A DNA stretch of 64,000 nt. It comes from Microbacterium ginsengiterrae (GTDB lineage: Bacteria; Actinomycetota; Actinomycetes; Actinomycetales; Microbacteriaceae). The notes beneath the pieces were generated by a model. It did no database searches. It was not told the origin of the DNA and was given only the letters and a program-made list of their open reading frames with translations. The stretch spans positions 1,116,001 to 1,180,000 of the forward strand of contig NZ_JACHMU010000001.1 in the NCBI RefSeq assembly GCF_014205075.1. The letters are read 5' to 3'. Shown here in pieces: positions 34,391 through 42,971 of the stretch. The position numbers were made by a program, and so were the translations under genes. Positions within the stretch are counted from its first letter, which is position 1; each line of letters opens with the position of its first letter.

Positions 34391-34420
34391 ACTGTACACG
34401 CTAATGATAACCATTCTCAA
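34391..34420 (-). promoter_or_regulatory. znuA promoter with Zur-box candidate
   Basis: TGATAACCATTCTCA at 34405-34419 fits the TGAnAAnnnTTnTCA symmetry of actinobacterial Zur sites. On the minus strand TTGAGA (34415-34420) and TACAGT (34391-34396), 18 bp apart, form the znuA promoter, so bound Zur would cover the -35 box and spacer. The divergent lipoprotein gene starts 36 bp away and may share the site. Confidence 0.72.
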
Positions 34421-34454
34421 CACGCGGCGGACTCCTCCCGCTATCGTTTCGAAG

Positions 34455-35066
34455 GTGACCCGCTTCCCCCTCCTCGCCGCATCTTTGACTCTCCTACTTT
34501 TGACAGGATGCACGGCCGCCCCCGCGACGACCGATATCGGGGCGTCGGACGCGGCGGCCGACACCACCGATGACACGGCCACTGCCGACGCCGCCGGGAG
34601 CGACGGCCCCGGCGGGAACGACGGCGGCGGGGCGCTCGCCCGCATCGCGAACTGCGACGTCGTGGAAGCAGCGGTCGCCCCGTACATCCAGAGCCTCGTG
34701 CCCATGGAGGGCAACGTCGTCGACGAGTGGGGCGTCTCCTGCCGGTGGGAGATGGCTGAGGGCGAGACCGACTGGGATAACAACCGCTCCGTGGGCGTCG
34801 GCATCGCCGCGGAACCGACCGAGAAGCCCGACGTCGCGCTGCTGGCCGACGCGTCCGATTCCCTCACCGCGCTGGATGACGCCTGGGTCGCCCAGCAGGG
34901 AGGTGTCGCCTACACGTTGACGATGGAGACCTCCGTTGCCGCGGCGATCGTCACCACCGTCTGGCTGCCGTACGCAGAGGTGACGGTCTCCGGCGGGAAG
35001 TGGGGCGATCACCCGCCCCTCGACGGCCCCGCTGCGGTGCAGGTGGTCTCGTCCCTGTTGGGCTGA
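34455..35066 (+). CDS. Lipoprotein of unknown function
   Basis: A 203-aa secreted lipoprotein: lipobox LLLTGC, a Thr/Asp/Ala/Gly-rich linker, then a compact domain with two cysteines (ANCDVVEAAVAPYI; GVSCRWEM). GTG start with TATCGT 7 nt upstream (leaderless). It is divergent from znuA across the Zur-box candidate, so zinc-dependent expression is possible. No family recognised. Confidence 0.75.
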   Translation: MTRFPLLAASLTLLLLTGCTAAPATTDIGASDAAADTTDDTATADAAGSDGPGGNDGGGALARIANCDVVEAAVAPYIQSLVPMEGNVVDEWGVSCRWEMAEGETDWDNNRSVGVGIAAEPTEKPDVALLADASDSLTALDDAWVAQQGGVAYTLTMETSVAAAIVTTVWLPYAEVTVSGGKWGDHPPLDGPAAVQVVSSLLG

Positions 35067-35081
35067 CCGCCGTCAGGGCCT

Positions 35082-35146
35082 GAAACACCACGCGCCCCGC
35101 GAGAAACCACGCGTGGCGTGATGTCTCGCGGGGCGGATGGTGTCTC
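35082..35146. repeat. 65-bp palindromic intergenic element, copy A1
   Basis: Blocks GAAACACCAC - 9 - GAGAAACCAC - 7 - GTGATGTCTC - 9 - ATGGTGTCTC. Same architecture as 37716-37780 and 62468-62532. In this copy the two 9-bp spacers are also nearly complementary, giving one long hairpin. Lies between convergent gene ends. Confidence 0.85.
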
Positions 35147-35164
35147 GCGGACGGAGGGCGGGGG

Positions 35165-36510
35165 TCAGTCGAGGAGCGACTGCGGCGCGATCCACACCGT
35201 CGACTCGCCGGGCATGCGCGAGTGGTCCAACGGGGCAGCCGCCAGCACGACGTCGGTGGCGGCGTCGCCCAGATCGAAGGGCTCGTCGCCGAAGGTCGTC
35301 ACGACCTCCCAGCCGTTCGGACGGGCGAAGCGCAGCACGTCCGGGCGCCCCGTCTCGATCCACTCCAGCTCCTCGCCCGTCTGCAGCGGATGCCGCAACC
35401 GCAGGGCCTCGCGGTACAGCGAGAGCGTCGACGAGGGATCCCGATCCTGCAGGGACACGGCGTACTGGTCGAACCACTGCGGCTGCGGCAGGTGCGCCGG
35501 CGCACTGCCGAAGCCGAAGGACGCCCCGTCCGGCTCCCACGGCAGCGGCACGCGGCATCCGTCGCGCCCGAGCCCGTCGAACTCCGCCCCGCGGAAGAAG
35601 GACGGGTCCTGGCGGTGGTCGGCCGGGATCTGCGCGACCTCGTGGAGTCCGAGCTCCTCGCCCTGGTACAGGTATGCGCTGCCGGGCAGTCCGAGGAGGA
35701 GAAGCGTCGCCGCCCTCGCCCGTCGTCCGCCGCGCTCGCGATCGAGCTGGTCTGCGGGCCCGCCTGCGGCGACCCACTCCGTCCCCTGCTTCACGGCACG
35801 GCCGCGCAGCGGCGGAAGACCGTAGCGGGTCGCATGCCGGGTCACGTCGTGGTTCGACAGCACCCACGTGGTGGACGAGCCGCTGGACTTCGCCTGCGCG
35901 AGGTTGTCGTCGATGATGGCCTGGAACTGCGCCGGATCGAAGTCCGCCTCGAGCAGATCGAAGTTGAACGCCTGCCCGAGCCCCTCCGCCGACGCGTACC
36001 GGGCACGGCGCTCCGGGGTGTCGACCCAGGCCTCGGCGACAGCGGTGCGCGGCGGGTCGTACTCGTTGAACACCTCGCGCCACTCGGCGTAGATCTCGTG
36101 GACCTCGTCGCGGTCGATCAGGGGGTGGGTGCCCGTCGACCGGTCGATCGCGTCGAGTTCAGCCCGTGAGGGCAGCGGCTCGCTGAGATCCTTGGTGAGC
36201 ATGTGGGCGACGTCGATGCGGAAGCCGTCGACGCCGCGGTCCGACCAGAACCGGAGCGTCGTGAGGAAGTCGGCGCGCACGTCGGGGTGGTCCCAGTTGA
36301 AGTCGGGCTGCTCTGTGGCGAAGTTGTGGAAGTACCACTGCCCGTCCTCCACGCGCTGCCAGGCCGGGCCGCCGAACACCGACACCCAGTCGGTCGGCGG
36401 CTCCGCACCGTCCGGGCCCTTGCCGTCGCGGAAGATGTAGCGCTCCCTCGCTACGGAACCACGACCGGCGGCGAGCGCCTCCTGGAACCACTCGTGCTGG
36501 TCGCGCGAGC
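35165..36510 (-). pseudogene. GH13 alpha-glucosidase, N-terminally truncated
   Basis: About 447 codons of a family-13 alpha-glucosidase/oligo-1,6-glucosidase. Homology runs from SRDQHEWFQEAL to the C-terminus and includes the nucleophile Asp in GFRIDVAHM, the acid Glu in AVAEAWVD and the third acid in SNHD. The N-terminal ~110-120 residues, with the first conserved block (DLVPNH), are missing: the sequence switches at about 36505 into the divergent ROK gene. Full enzymes have ~540-570 residues. No start codon with a ribosome site fits; it is probably inactive. Confidence 0.8.
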
Positions 36511-36519
36511 CTCGGAGCC

Positions 36520-37689
36520 GTGCTCGATTTCTCCTGGGCCGCCGGAGAGTTCACGGCGACCGACGTCATGGCCGCGACCTCCCTCACCCGGTCCACCGCG
36601 ATCGACGCGATCGACACCCTCGTCGGAGCCGGCGTACTGCAGGAGCTGCCCAACGCCCGGGCCGTGGGCGCCTACCGGTCCGGCCGGCCCGCTCGCCGTT
36701 TCGCACTGTCGGCAGACCTCGGTGTCGTGGTCGGGATCGACGCCGGAGACACCCATCTCGCCGTGACCGTCGCCGACCTCTTCGACCGGACCCTCGTGCA
36801 CCACCGGACGGACGTCGATCAGCACCAGTCCGCGCCGGACCGTCGAGACACCATCCTCGACCGGCTCGGCGCGGCTCTCGACGAGGCCGGCGTCACGCGG
36901 GACCAGGTCCTCGCGCTGTGCGTCGGCGTCGCGGCCCCCGTCGACAGGGACGGCGTCTCGCCTCCCCATCCCGACGGCTTCTGGGAGCGCACCAATCCCG
37001 GCCTCACCGATGCTCTGCGGGACTGGGCGGCCGTCGTGGAGATCAAGAACGACGCCCAGCTGGCCGCCATCGCTGAGGGGAGCGACGGCGCGGCCGTCGG
37101 CTGCCGCGACTATGTCGCGCTCCTTTCGAGCGAGCGCTTCGGCGGGGGCGTGGTCGTCGACGGACACGTGTTGCACGGCGCACACGGCGGAGTCGGCGAG
37201 GGCGTCGTCTTCGACCACATCGTCGGTGTCGGATCCGCCGTCGGCCTCCCGCATGCGCTGCAGGATCAGACGCGGAAGGCGCTGGCCGATGGAGACATCG
37301 CTGCGGACGGCCCCCTCGGACGACTCGTCGCCAACGACCACCTCGACGCGCGGTCGGTGCTCACGCTCGCCGCATCCGGTGATGCGGATGCGCTCGAAGT
37401 GACGGACCGCGTCGGTACGGTCGTCGCCTGCGTCGTCGGGGTCCTCGGCAGCATGTACGACCCGGCTCGGGTGATCGTGTGCGGCGCCGTCGCGGAGAGC
37501 ATCGAGCCGGTGCTCGACGCCGCGCGGCGGATTCTCCCCGCCGAGCTGCACCTGCCGGCCCCCGAGATCCTCGCCTCGACGCTCGGCGCGGAGGTCGTTT
37601 CCGTCGGAGCGCTCGCCACTGCCCGGCGCGCCGCCCGCGAGCGCGCGGTGCCGCGTCTCGCCGAGGAGCGCCTGACCCTCTCCGCCTGA
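36520..37689 (+). CDS. ROK-family regulator, 5' end probably lost
   Basis: A 389-aa ROK protein counted from GTG at 36520: winged HTH (EFTATDVMAATSLTRSTAIDAIDTLVGAGVL) directly at the N-terminus, then the sugar-kinase-like domain (VVVGIDAGDTHLAVTVADL). The usual CxCGxxGCxE zinc motif is absent (AHGGVGEGVVFDHI). Family members normally have 10-25 residues before the HTH; here they and the promoter seem removed by the same event that cut the GH13 gene. Likely once the repressor of that glucosidase. Expression is doubtful. Confidence 0.7.
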   Translation: MLDFSWAAGEFTATDVMAATSLTRSTAIDAIDTLVGAGVLQELPNARAVGAYRSGRPARRFALSADLGVVVGIDAGDTHLAVTVADLFDRTLVHHRTDVDQHQSAPDRRDTILDRLGAALDEAGVTRDQVLALCVGVAAPVDRDGVSPPHPDGFWERTNPGLTDALRDWAAVVEIKNDAQLAAIAEGSDGAAVGCRDYVALLSSERFGGGVVVDGHVLHGAHGGVGEGVVFDHIVGVGSAVGLPHALQDQTRKALADGDIAADGPLGRLVANDHLDARSVLTLAASGDADALEVTDRVGTVVACVVGVLGSMYDPARVIVCGAVAESIEPVLDAARRILPAELHLPAPEILASTLGAEVVSVGALATARRAARERAVPRLAEERLTLSA

Positions 37690-37715
37690 GACCGGTGCGA
37701 CGCCGCGTCGGGGTC

Positions 37716-37780
37716 GAGACACCACGTCCTCGGTGAGACACCACGCCGTACGTGATGTCTCACGCCGCGCGTGGTGCCTC
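37716..37780. repeat. 65-bp palindromic intergenic element, copy A2
   Basis: Blocks GAGACACCAC - 9 - GAGACACCAC - 7 - GTGATGTCTC - 9 - GTGGTGCCTC. Between the convergent ends of the ROK gene and the E2 gene. Spacers are unlike those of the other copies. Confidence 0.88.
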
Positions 37781-37794
37781 ACGCACCGAGCGCG

Positions 37795-39138
37795 TCAGTC
37801 GACGAGCAGCGCCGGCTCCTCGAGGATCGCGGCGACGTCGGCGATGAACCGGCTCATGCCGTCGCCGTCCACGACGCGGTGGTCGAACGAGCCGGCGACC
37901 GTCGTCACCCAACGAGGGCGGACCTCGCCGTCCACGACCCAGGGCTTCTGGCTGATCGTCCCCATCGCGAGGATGCCGGCCTCACCGGGGTTGATGATCG
38001 GGGTCCCGGCATCCATGCCGAACACACCGATGTTCGTGATCGTGAACGTGCCGCCCTGCTGGTCGGCCGGCGGCGTCTTGCCGTCGCGCGCCGTGAGCGT
38101 GAGGCGGTTGAGCGCGCGGGCGAGGTCCTTCATGCTCAGCTCCTGCGCGTCCTTGATGTTCGGCACGAGCAGTCCGCGCGGCGTCGCCGCGGCGATGCCG
38201 AGGTTGACGTAGTGCCGCACGGCGATCTCGGCGCCGTTCTCGGTCTCCACCCACGCGGCGTTCACCATCGGGTTGCGGCGGACCGCCCAGATGACGGCCC
38301 TGGCCACGATGAGCAGCGGCGACACCCTGATGTCGGCGTAGTCCGGCGAGGCCTTGAGGCGCTTGACGAGCTCCATCGTGCGGGTGGCGTCCACCTCTTT
38401 CCAGACCGTCACGTGCGGGGCGCTGTAGGCGCTCTGCACCATCGCCGAGGCGCTGACCTTGCGCACGCCCTTGACCGGGATGGACTCCGTGCGGTCGGCG
38501 TCCGCACCGATCTGGCTCTGCGTGGGGGCGATGCCGCGCGCCAGTCCCGCCTGGGCACCGGCGGGAGCCGGCACGACCTCGTCTCGGACGTCTCCCCACT
38601 CGGGCGTCTCGATGTTGCGGAAGACGCTCGCCTGCGAGGCGTGCTTGATCACGTCGTCCCTGGTGACCTCGCCGTCGGCACCGGTCGGCGTCACCGAGGA
38701 CAGGTCGACATCGAGGTCACGGGCGAGCTTGCGGATCGGCGGCTTGGCGATCACCCCGACCGACGACCGGACGGGTCGCACGGCGGGCCGGGTGCGCCGG
38801 GAGGTGGCTCCGGCGCCCGTGCCGTATCCGACCAGCACCGAGCCACCGGCCTCTTCCGCCGCGGGGGCGGGAGACGAAGCTGCAGCGGGGGCCGCGGCAT
38901 CCGATTCGAAACGGATGATGGGTGCGCCGACCTCGACCGTCGTCCCCTCGGAGACGAGGAGCTCGCCGACGACGCCCTCGTAGGGCGACGGGAGCTCGAC
39001 GAGCGATTTCGCCGTCTCGATCTCCACGATCACGTCGTTGATGGCGACCGTGTCGCCCGGCGCGACCTTCCAGGTGACGATCTCGGCCTCGGTGAGGCCC
39101 TCACCGACGTCCGGCAGGTGGAAGTTCTGCGTGCTCAT
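37795..39138 (-). CDS. bkdC: 2-oxo acid dehydrogenase E2 (dihydrolipoyl acyltransferase)
   Basis: A 447-aa E2: one lipoyl domain with the lipoylated Lys in [14 protein letters not shown], a peripheral subunit-binding domain ([22 protein letters not shown]), and the catalytic domain ending in [12 protein letters not shown] single lipoyl domain and the E1 gene pair upstream favour a branched-chain-type complex. AAAGGA precedes the ATG. It is separated from E1beta by 127 bp containing a CTCCGGAG-type repeat. No E3 gene is in the window. Confidence 0.9.
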   Translation of the reverse strand: MSTQNFHLPDVGEGLTEAEIVTWKVAPGDTVAINDVIVEIETAKSLVELPSPYEGVVGELLVSEGTTVEVGAPIIRFESDAAAPAAASSPAPAAEEAGGSVLVGYGTGAGATSRRTRPAVRPVRSSVGVIAKPPIRKLARDLDVDLSSVTPTGADGEVTRDDVIKHASQASVFRNIETPEWGDVRDEVVPAPAGAQAGLARGIAPTQSQIGADADRTESIPVKGVRKVSASAMVQSAYSAPHVTVWKEVDATRTMELVKRLKASPDYADIRVSPLLIVARAVIWAVRRNPMVNAAWVETENGAEIAVRHYVNLGIAAATPRGLLVPNIKDAQELSMKDLARALNRLTLTARDGKTPPADQQGGTFTITNIGVFGMDAGTPIINPGEAGILAMGTISQKPWVVDGEVRPRWVTTVAGSFDHRVVDGDGMSRFIADVAAILEEPALLVD

Positions 39139-39170
39139 TGCGAGTCCTTTCGACGGACGATCCGGGCACA

Positions 39171-39242
39171 ACTCCGGAGATTCTGTACGGATCCGCGGAT
39201 TCGGCGTACGCCGAGGCCCGAATCTGCCAGATTCTCCGGAGT
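39171..39242. repeat. CTCCGGAG inverted-repeat element, copy 2 (72 bp)
   Basis: Left ACTCCGGAGATTCTG and right CAGATTCTCCGGAGT pair at 14 of 15 positions. Inside is a 14-bp perfect palindrome TCGGCGTACGCCGA (39201-39214). Same ends and length class as 10982-11052. It sits between E1beta and E2 of the same operon. Confidence 0.7.
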
Positions 39243-39265
39243 CACGCCCATGGGTCGGCCATTTC

Positions 39266-40246
39266 TCAGTAGGCCATCGATCGGTCGACGGCCTCGAGGA
39301 TGCGGTCGGCATCGGGGAGGAAGGTGCCCTCGAGCTTGGCCGGAGGGAACGGGGTGTCGTACCCGGAGACCCGCAGGACCGGAGCCTCGAGCGCGTAGAA
39401 CGCCCGCTCCATGACGGTCGCGGCGATCTCGCTGCCGATGCTGGAGAAGCCGGCGGCCTCCTGCGCGTAGACCATGCGCCCCGTCTTGCGGGCGGAGTCG
39501 AGGATGGGGCCGTAGTCGACCGGGGACAGCGAGCGGACGTCGACGACCTCGCAGCTCGTGCCCTCCCCCTCGGCGATCGCGGCGGCCTGCAGCAGCACCG
39601 TGACCATCGCTCCGTGACCGACGAGGGTGATGTCGGTGCCGGTGCGCACGACGCGCGACGCGTGCAGGGGGACAGCGGATGCCGCGATGTCGACCTCACC
39701 CTTCTGCCAGTAGCGGCTCTTGGGCTCCATGAAGATCACTGGGTCGTTCGAGGCGATCGCCTCCTGGATCATCCAGTACGCGTCGTTCGGCGTCGACGGC
39801 GACACGACCCGCAGCCCTGGGGTGTGCGCGAAGTACGCCTCGGGGCTCTCCTGGTGGTGCTCGACGGCGCCGATGTGCCCGCCGTAGGGGATGCGGATGA
39901 CGATGGGCATCGAGATGGCACCCTCGTGCCGGTTGGTGAGCTTCGCCAGCTGCGTGGTGATCTGGTCGAACGCCGGGAACACGAATCCGTCGAACTGGAT
40001 CTCGATGACAGGGCGGAAGCCCGCCATGGCCAGGCCGATCGCCGTGCCGACGATCCCGGACTCGGCCAAGGGAGTGTCGAGCACGCGCTGCTCGCCGAAG
40101 TCGCGCTGCAGGTGCTCGGTGATGCGGAAGACGCCGCCGAGTTTTCCGATGTCCTCCCCCATGAGCAGGACCTTCTGGTCCTGCTCCATCGCGGCACGCA
40201 GTCCGGCGTTGAGCGCCTTGGCGAACGGCATCGTCTCGAGGGTCAC
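39266..40246 (-). CDS. bkdB: 2-oxo acid dehydrogenase E1 beta subunit
   Basis: A 326-aa transketolase-like subunit ([54 protein letters not shown] read in parts; C-terminal [26 protein letters not shown]). With E1alpha it decarboxylates a 2-oxo acid and passes the acyl group to E2. GTG start overlapping the E1alpha stop by 4 bp, AAGGAG upstream. Confidence 0.92.
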   Translation of the reverse strand: MTLETMPFAKALNAGLRAAMEQDQKVLLMGEDIGKLGGVFRITEHLQRDFGEQRVLDTPLAESGIVGTAIGLAMAGFRPVIEIQFDGFVFPAFDQITTQLAKLTNRHEGAISMPIVIRIPYGGHIGAVEHHQESPEAYFAHTPGLRVVSPSTPNDAYWMIQEAIASNDPVIFMEPKSRYWQKGEVDIAASAVPLHASRVVRTGTDITLVGHGAMVTVLLQAAAIAEGEGTSCEVVDVRSLSPVDYGPILDSARKTGRMVYAQEAAGFSSIGSEIAATVMERAFYALEAPVLRVSGYDTPFPPAKLEGTFLPDADRILEAVDRSMAY

Positions 40247-41370
40247 TTGGCGTCTCCTTCGTACGAGGCCTCGTAGCGCTCGCGCCAGGCGCGCTGCTCG
40301 TCGATCAGCGGATGCGGCTCGCTGTAGACGTGGTCGAAGATCGTGTTCGCCGGCGGTGGCCCGAGCTCGAGGGTGCGGGTGCGCAGGTCGTCGGCCGCCG
40401 CTGCGGCCTCGGCCTCCACGTCGGCGAAGAACGCCGCCGATGCCCCCTTGTTCGTCAGGAACGCGTGCATGCGCGCGATCGGGTCACGCTGCTCCCACGA
40501 CTGCTCCTCGTCGCTGGTGCGGTACTTGGTGGGGTCGTCACTGGTGGTGTGCGCCCCGAGGCGGTACGTCTCGGCTTCGATCGCGCGCGGGCCCTTGCCG
40601 GCGCGCGCCTCGTCGAGGGCGACACGGGAGACGGCGTAACTGGCGAGGACGTCGTTGCCGTCGACACGGACGCTCGGGATGCCGTAGCCGCTGCTGCGCT
40701 GCGCGAACGGCACGCGCGTCTGGGTCGCGACGGGCACGGAGATCGCCCACTGGTTGTTCTGCAGGAAGAACACCGTCGGCGCCTGGTAGCTCGCAGCGAA
40801 GACCATCGCCTCGTGCACGTCGCCCTGACTGGATGCGCCGTCGCCGTAGTAGACGATCACCGCCTCGTCCTTGTCTGGATCACCGGTGCCGGAGCGGCCG
40901 TCGAAGGTGAGCCCCATGGCGTATCCGGTGGCGTGGAGAGTCTGCGAGCCGAGCACGAGCGTGTACAGCCGGGTGTTGCCGTTGACCGGATCGGTCGGGT
41001 CCCACCCGCCGTGCGAGACGCCGCGCATGAGCTTGATGATGCCGAGCGTGTCGACCCCGCGGATGCGCGTGACGGCGTGCTCGCGGTAGGACGGGAACAG
41101 GGTGTCCTGCGCGCGGGCGGCCCTGGCCGAACCGACCTGCGCCGCCTCCTGACCACGGCTCGGCGGCCACAGCGCGAGCTGTCCCTGACGCTGCAGGTTG
41201 GTGGCCTGGTTGTCGATGGTGCGGATGATGACCATGTCGCGGTAGAACTGCTCGAGTTCGGCGTCGCTGATCGCCTCGATCAGCGGCAGATACTGCTCGG
41301 CGGCAGCGTTCGGCGCGTATCGTCCGTCCGCCTCCAGGACGCGGACGAATTCGGTCTCTGAGGAGGTCAC
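40243..41370 (-). CDS. bkdA: 2-oxo acid dehydrogenase E1 alpha subunit
   Basis: A 375-aa thiamine-diphosphate-dependent subunit. The TPP motif runs from YYGDGASSQGDVHEAMVF to FFLQNNQWAIS. The regulated loop YRLGAHTTSDDPTKYR is typical of the branched-chain/actinobacterial type. The GTG start lies 9 bp after the aminotransferase stop, so the operon order is aminotransferase, E1alpha, E1beta, E2. Confidence 0.92.
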   Translation of the reverse strand: MTSSETEFVRVLEADGRYAPNAAAEQYLPLIEAISDAELEQFYRDMVIIRTIDNQATNLQRQGQLALWPPSRGQEAAQVGSARAARAQDTLFPSYREHAVTRIRGVDTLGIIKLMRGVSHGGWDPTDPVNGNTRLYTLVLGSQTLHATGYAMGLTFDGRSGTGDPDKDEAVIVYYGDGASSQGDVHEAMVFAASYQAPTVFFLQNNQWAISVPVATQTRVPFAQRSSGYGIPSVRVDGNDVLASYAVSRVALDEARAGKGPRAIEAETYRLGAHTTSDDPTKYRTSDEEQSWEQRDPIARMHAFLTNKGASAAFFADVEAEAAAAADDLRTRTLELGPPPANTIFDHVYSEPHPLIDEQRAWRERYEASYEGDAK

Positions 41371-41379
41371 AGTTCTACG

Positions 41380-42498
41380 CTAGCGGCTCTCCCGCCCCTG
41401 GCTCTGGAGAGGTGCGACAACGGATCGGGTGACCTGTAGGACCTTCTCCACCGATTCATGCTCTCCGACGGATATGCGGATGCCGTCGCCGGAGAACGGT
41501 CGGACGATGATGTCGGCGTCGCGGAACACCTGTGCGACCTCGTCGGTACGGTCGCCGGTCGGCAGCCACACGAAGTTCGACTGGCTCTCCGGCACCGCCC
41601 ACCCCTGGGCGCGGAGCCCGTCGACGAGAGATGCGCGGCGACCGACGAGGACGTTCACCCGTTCGAGCAGCTCCGCCTCGGCATCCAGGCTGGCGATCGC
41701 GGCGATCTCGGCGGCCGAGGTCACCGAGAGCGGGATGCCGGTGGAGCGGGCGGCGTCGAGGACCTTGGCATGTCCGATGGCGTACCCGACCCGCAGGCCG
41801 GCCAGACCGTATGCCTTGGAGAACGTGCGGAGCACGACGACATTGGGGTGCGCGTCGAACACCCGCTCACCGAGCCCGTCGACCGCACGGTCGTCGGTCA
41901 CGAACTCGGCGTACGCCTCGTCGAGGATGATGAGGACGTCCGAGGGAACGCGCTCGACGAACGCGGCGAACTCCGCGCTCGTCACGATCGGGCCGGTGGG
42001 GTTGTTCGGGGTGCACACGATCACGGCCCTCGTGCGGTCGGTGATCGCATCCGCCATCGCGCCGAGGTCGTGCCTACCGGTCTGCGCGAGGTCGTCCGAC
42101 TCGATGAGGGGCACCTCGACGCCGGTCGCGCCGGCGACGAGCACGAGTCCGGGGTACGCCTCGAAGGAGCGCCACGCGTAGACGACCTCGTCGCCCGCGG
42201 ATGCCGCGGCCTGCACGAGCTGGTAGAGGATCGCGACGCTGCCGCTGGCGACGTGCACCTCGTCCACGGCGACGCCGTGACGGGCGGCGAGGCGCTCGCG
42301 CAACCGGGTGGCCGTCGCATCCGGATACCGGTTGATCGGCGTCGTCCCCTGCAGTGCCTCGAGCACGGAGGGCAGCGGCTCGAAGGGGTTCTCGTTGCTG
42401 GAGAGCTTGAAGGCGTCCGGACCCGCCTGCTTGCCCTGCCGGTACGGGGCGAGGGCGGCGATCTCTGGGCGGAGGCGGGGAAGGATCGGCTCGGTCAC
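41380..42498 (-). CDS. Histidinol-phosphate/aromatic aminotransferase-like PLP enzyme
   Basis: A 372-aa class I/II aminotransferase of the HisC/Pat subgroup: [30 protein letters not shown], and the PLP lysine in [18 protein letters not shown]. First gene of an operon with a 2-oxo acid dehydrogenase, so it may transaminate an amino acid (aromatic or branched) whose keto acid is then oxidised by the complex. That link is inference. GTG start with TAGACT (42505-42510) 6 nt upstream, i.e. leaderless. Confidence 0.85.
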   Translation of the reverse strand: MTEPILPRLRPEIAALAPYRQGKQAGPDAFKLSSNENPFEPLPSVLEALQGTTPINRYPDATATRLRERLAARHGVAVDEVHVASGSVAILYQLVQAAASAGDEVVYAWRSFEAYPGLVLVAGATGVEVPLIESDDLAQTGRHDLGAMADAITDRTRAVIVCTPNNPTGPIVTSAEFAAFVERVPSDVLIILDEAYAEFVTDDRAVDGLGERVFDAHPNVVVLRTFSKAYGLAGLRVGYAIGHAKVLDAARSTGIPLSVTSAAEIAAIASLDAEAELLERVNVLVGRRASLVDGLRAQGWAVPESQSNFVWLPTGDRTDEVAQVFRDADIIVRPFSGDGIRISVGEHESVEKVLQVTRSVVAPLQSQGRESR

Positions 42499-42567
42499 GA
42501 GGTCAGTCTACGAGCGCGACACCTCACCGCTGACAGGGCGACACGATCGTGCGAGACTGAGTCCACC

Positions 42568-42966
42568 ATGCGCTTCCTCATCCGAGTCATCATCAACGCC
42601 TTCGCCATCTGGGTGGTGACGCTGATCCCGGCCCTGCAGGTCGAGGTCCGCCCGTTCGCGCCCGGCGAGACACTGCAGCTCGTGCTGACGCTGCTGGCTG
42701 TCGCGGCGATCTTCGCCCTGGTGAACACGATCATCGGCACGATCATCAAGATCGTCGCCTTCCCCCTCTACATCCTCACCCTCGGTCTCATCGGGCTCAT
42801 CATCAACGGCTTCCTGCTGTGGCTGACGGCGTGGATCACTTCGAGCTTCGGCTGGGGACTGTCGCTCGGCTCCTTCTGGTGGGGCGTGCTGGCGGCGATC
42901 ATCATCGCGATCATCAACGCCGTGTTCGGCGCGATCCTCCGGCCGCAGAAGAAGCGCCGCGACTGA
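42568..42966 (+). CDS. Phage_holin_4_2-type (DUF360) membrane protein
   Basis: A 132-aa protein with four membrane segments (RVIINAFAIWVVTLI; LVLTLLAVAAIFALVNTII; IVAFPLYILTLGLIGLIINGFLLW; LAAIIIAIINAVFGAIL) and a basic tail. The family name comes from a resemblance to holins, but such genes are common solitary chromosomal genes in actinobacteria and no phage genes are nearby. Function unknown. Confidence 0.8.
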   Translation: MRFLIRVIINAFAIWVVTLIPALQVEVRPFAPGETLQLVLTLLAVAAIFALVNTIIGTIIKIVAFPLYILTLGLIGLIINGFLLWLTAWITSSFGWGLSLGSFWWGVLAAIIIAIINAVFGAILRPQKKRRD

Positions 42967-42971
42967 AGCGT

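Noticed and set aside
42568..42966. Holin-like gene as a sign of prophage
   Set aside because: This family is a common solitary chromosomal membrane protein in actinobacteria and no other phage gene is nearby.
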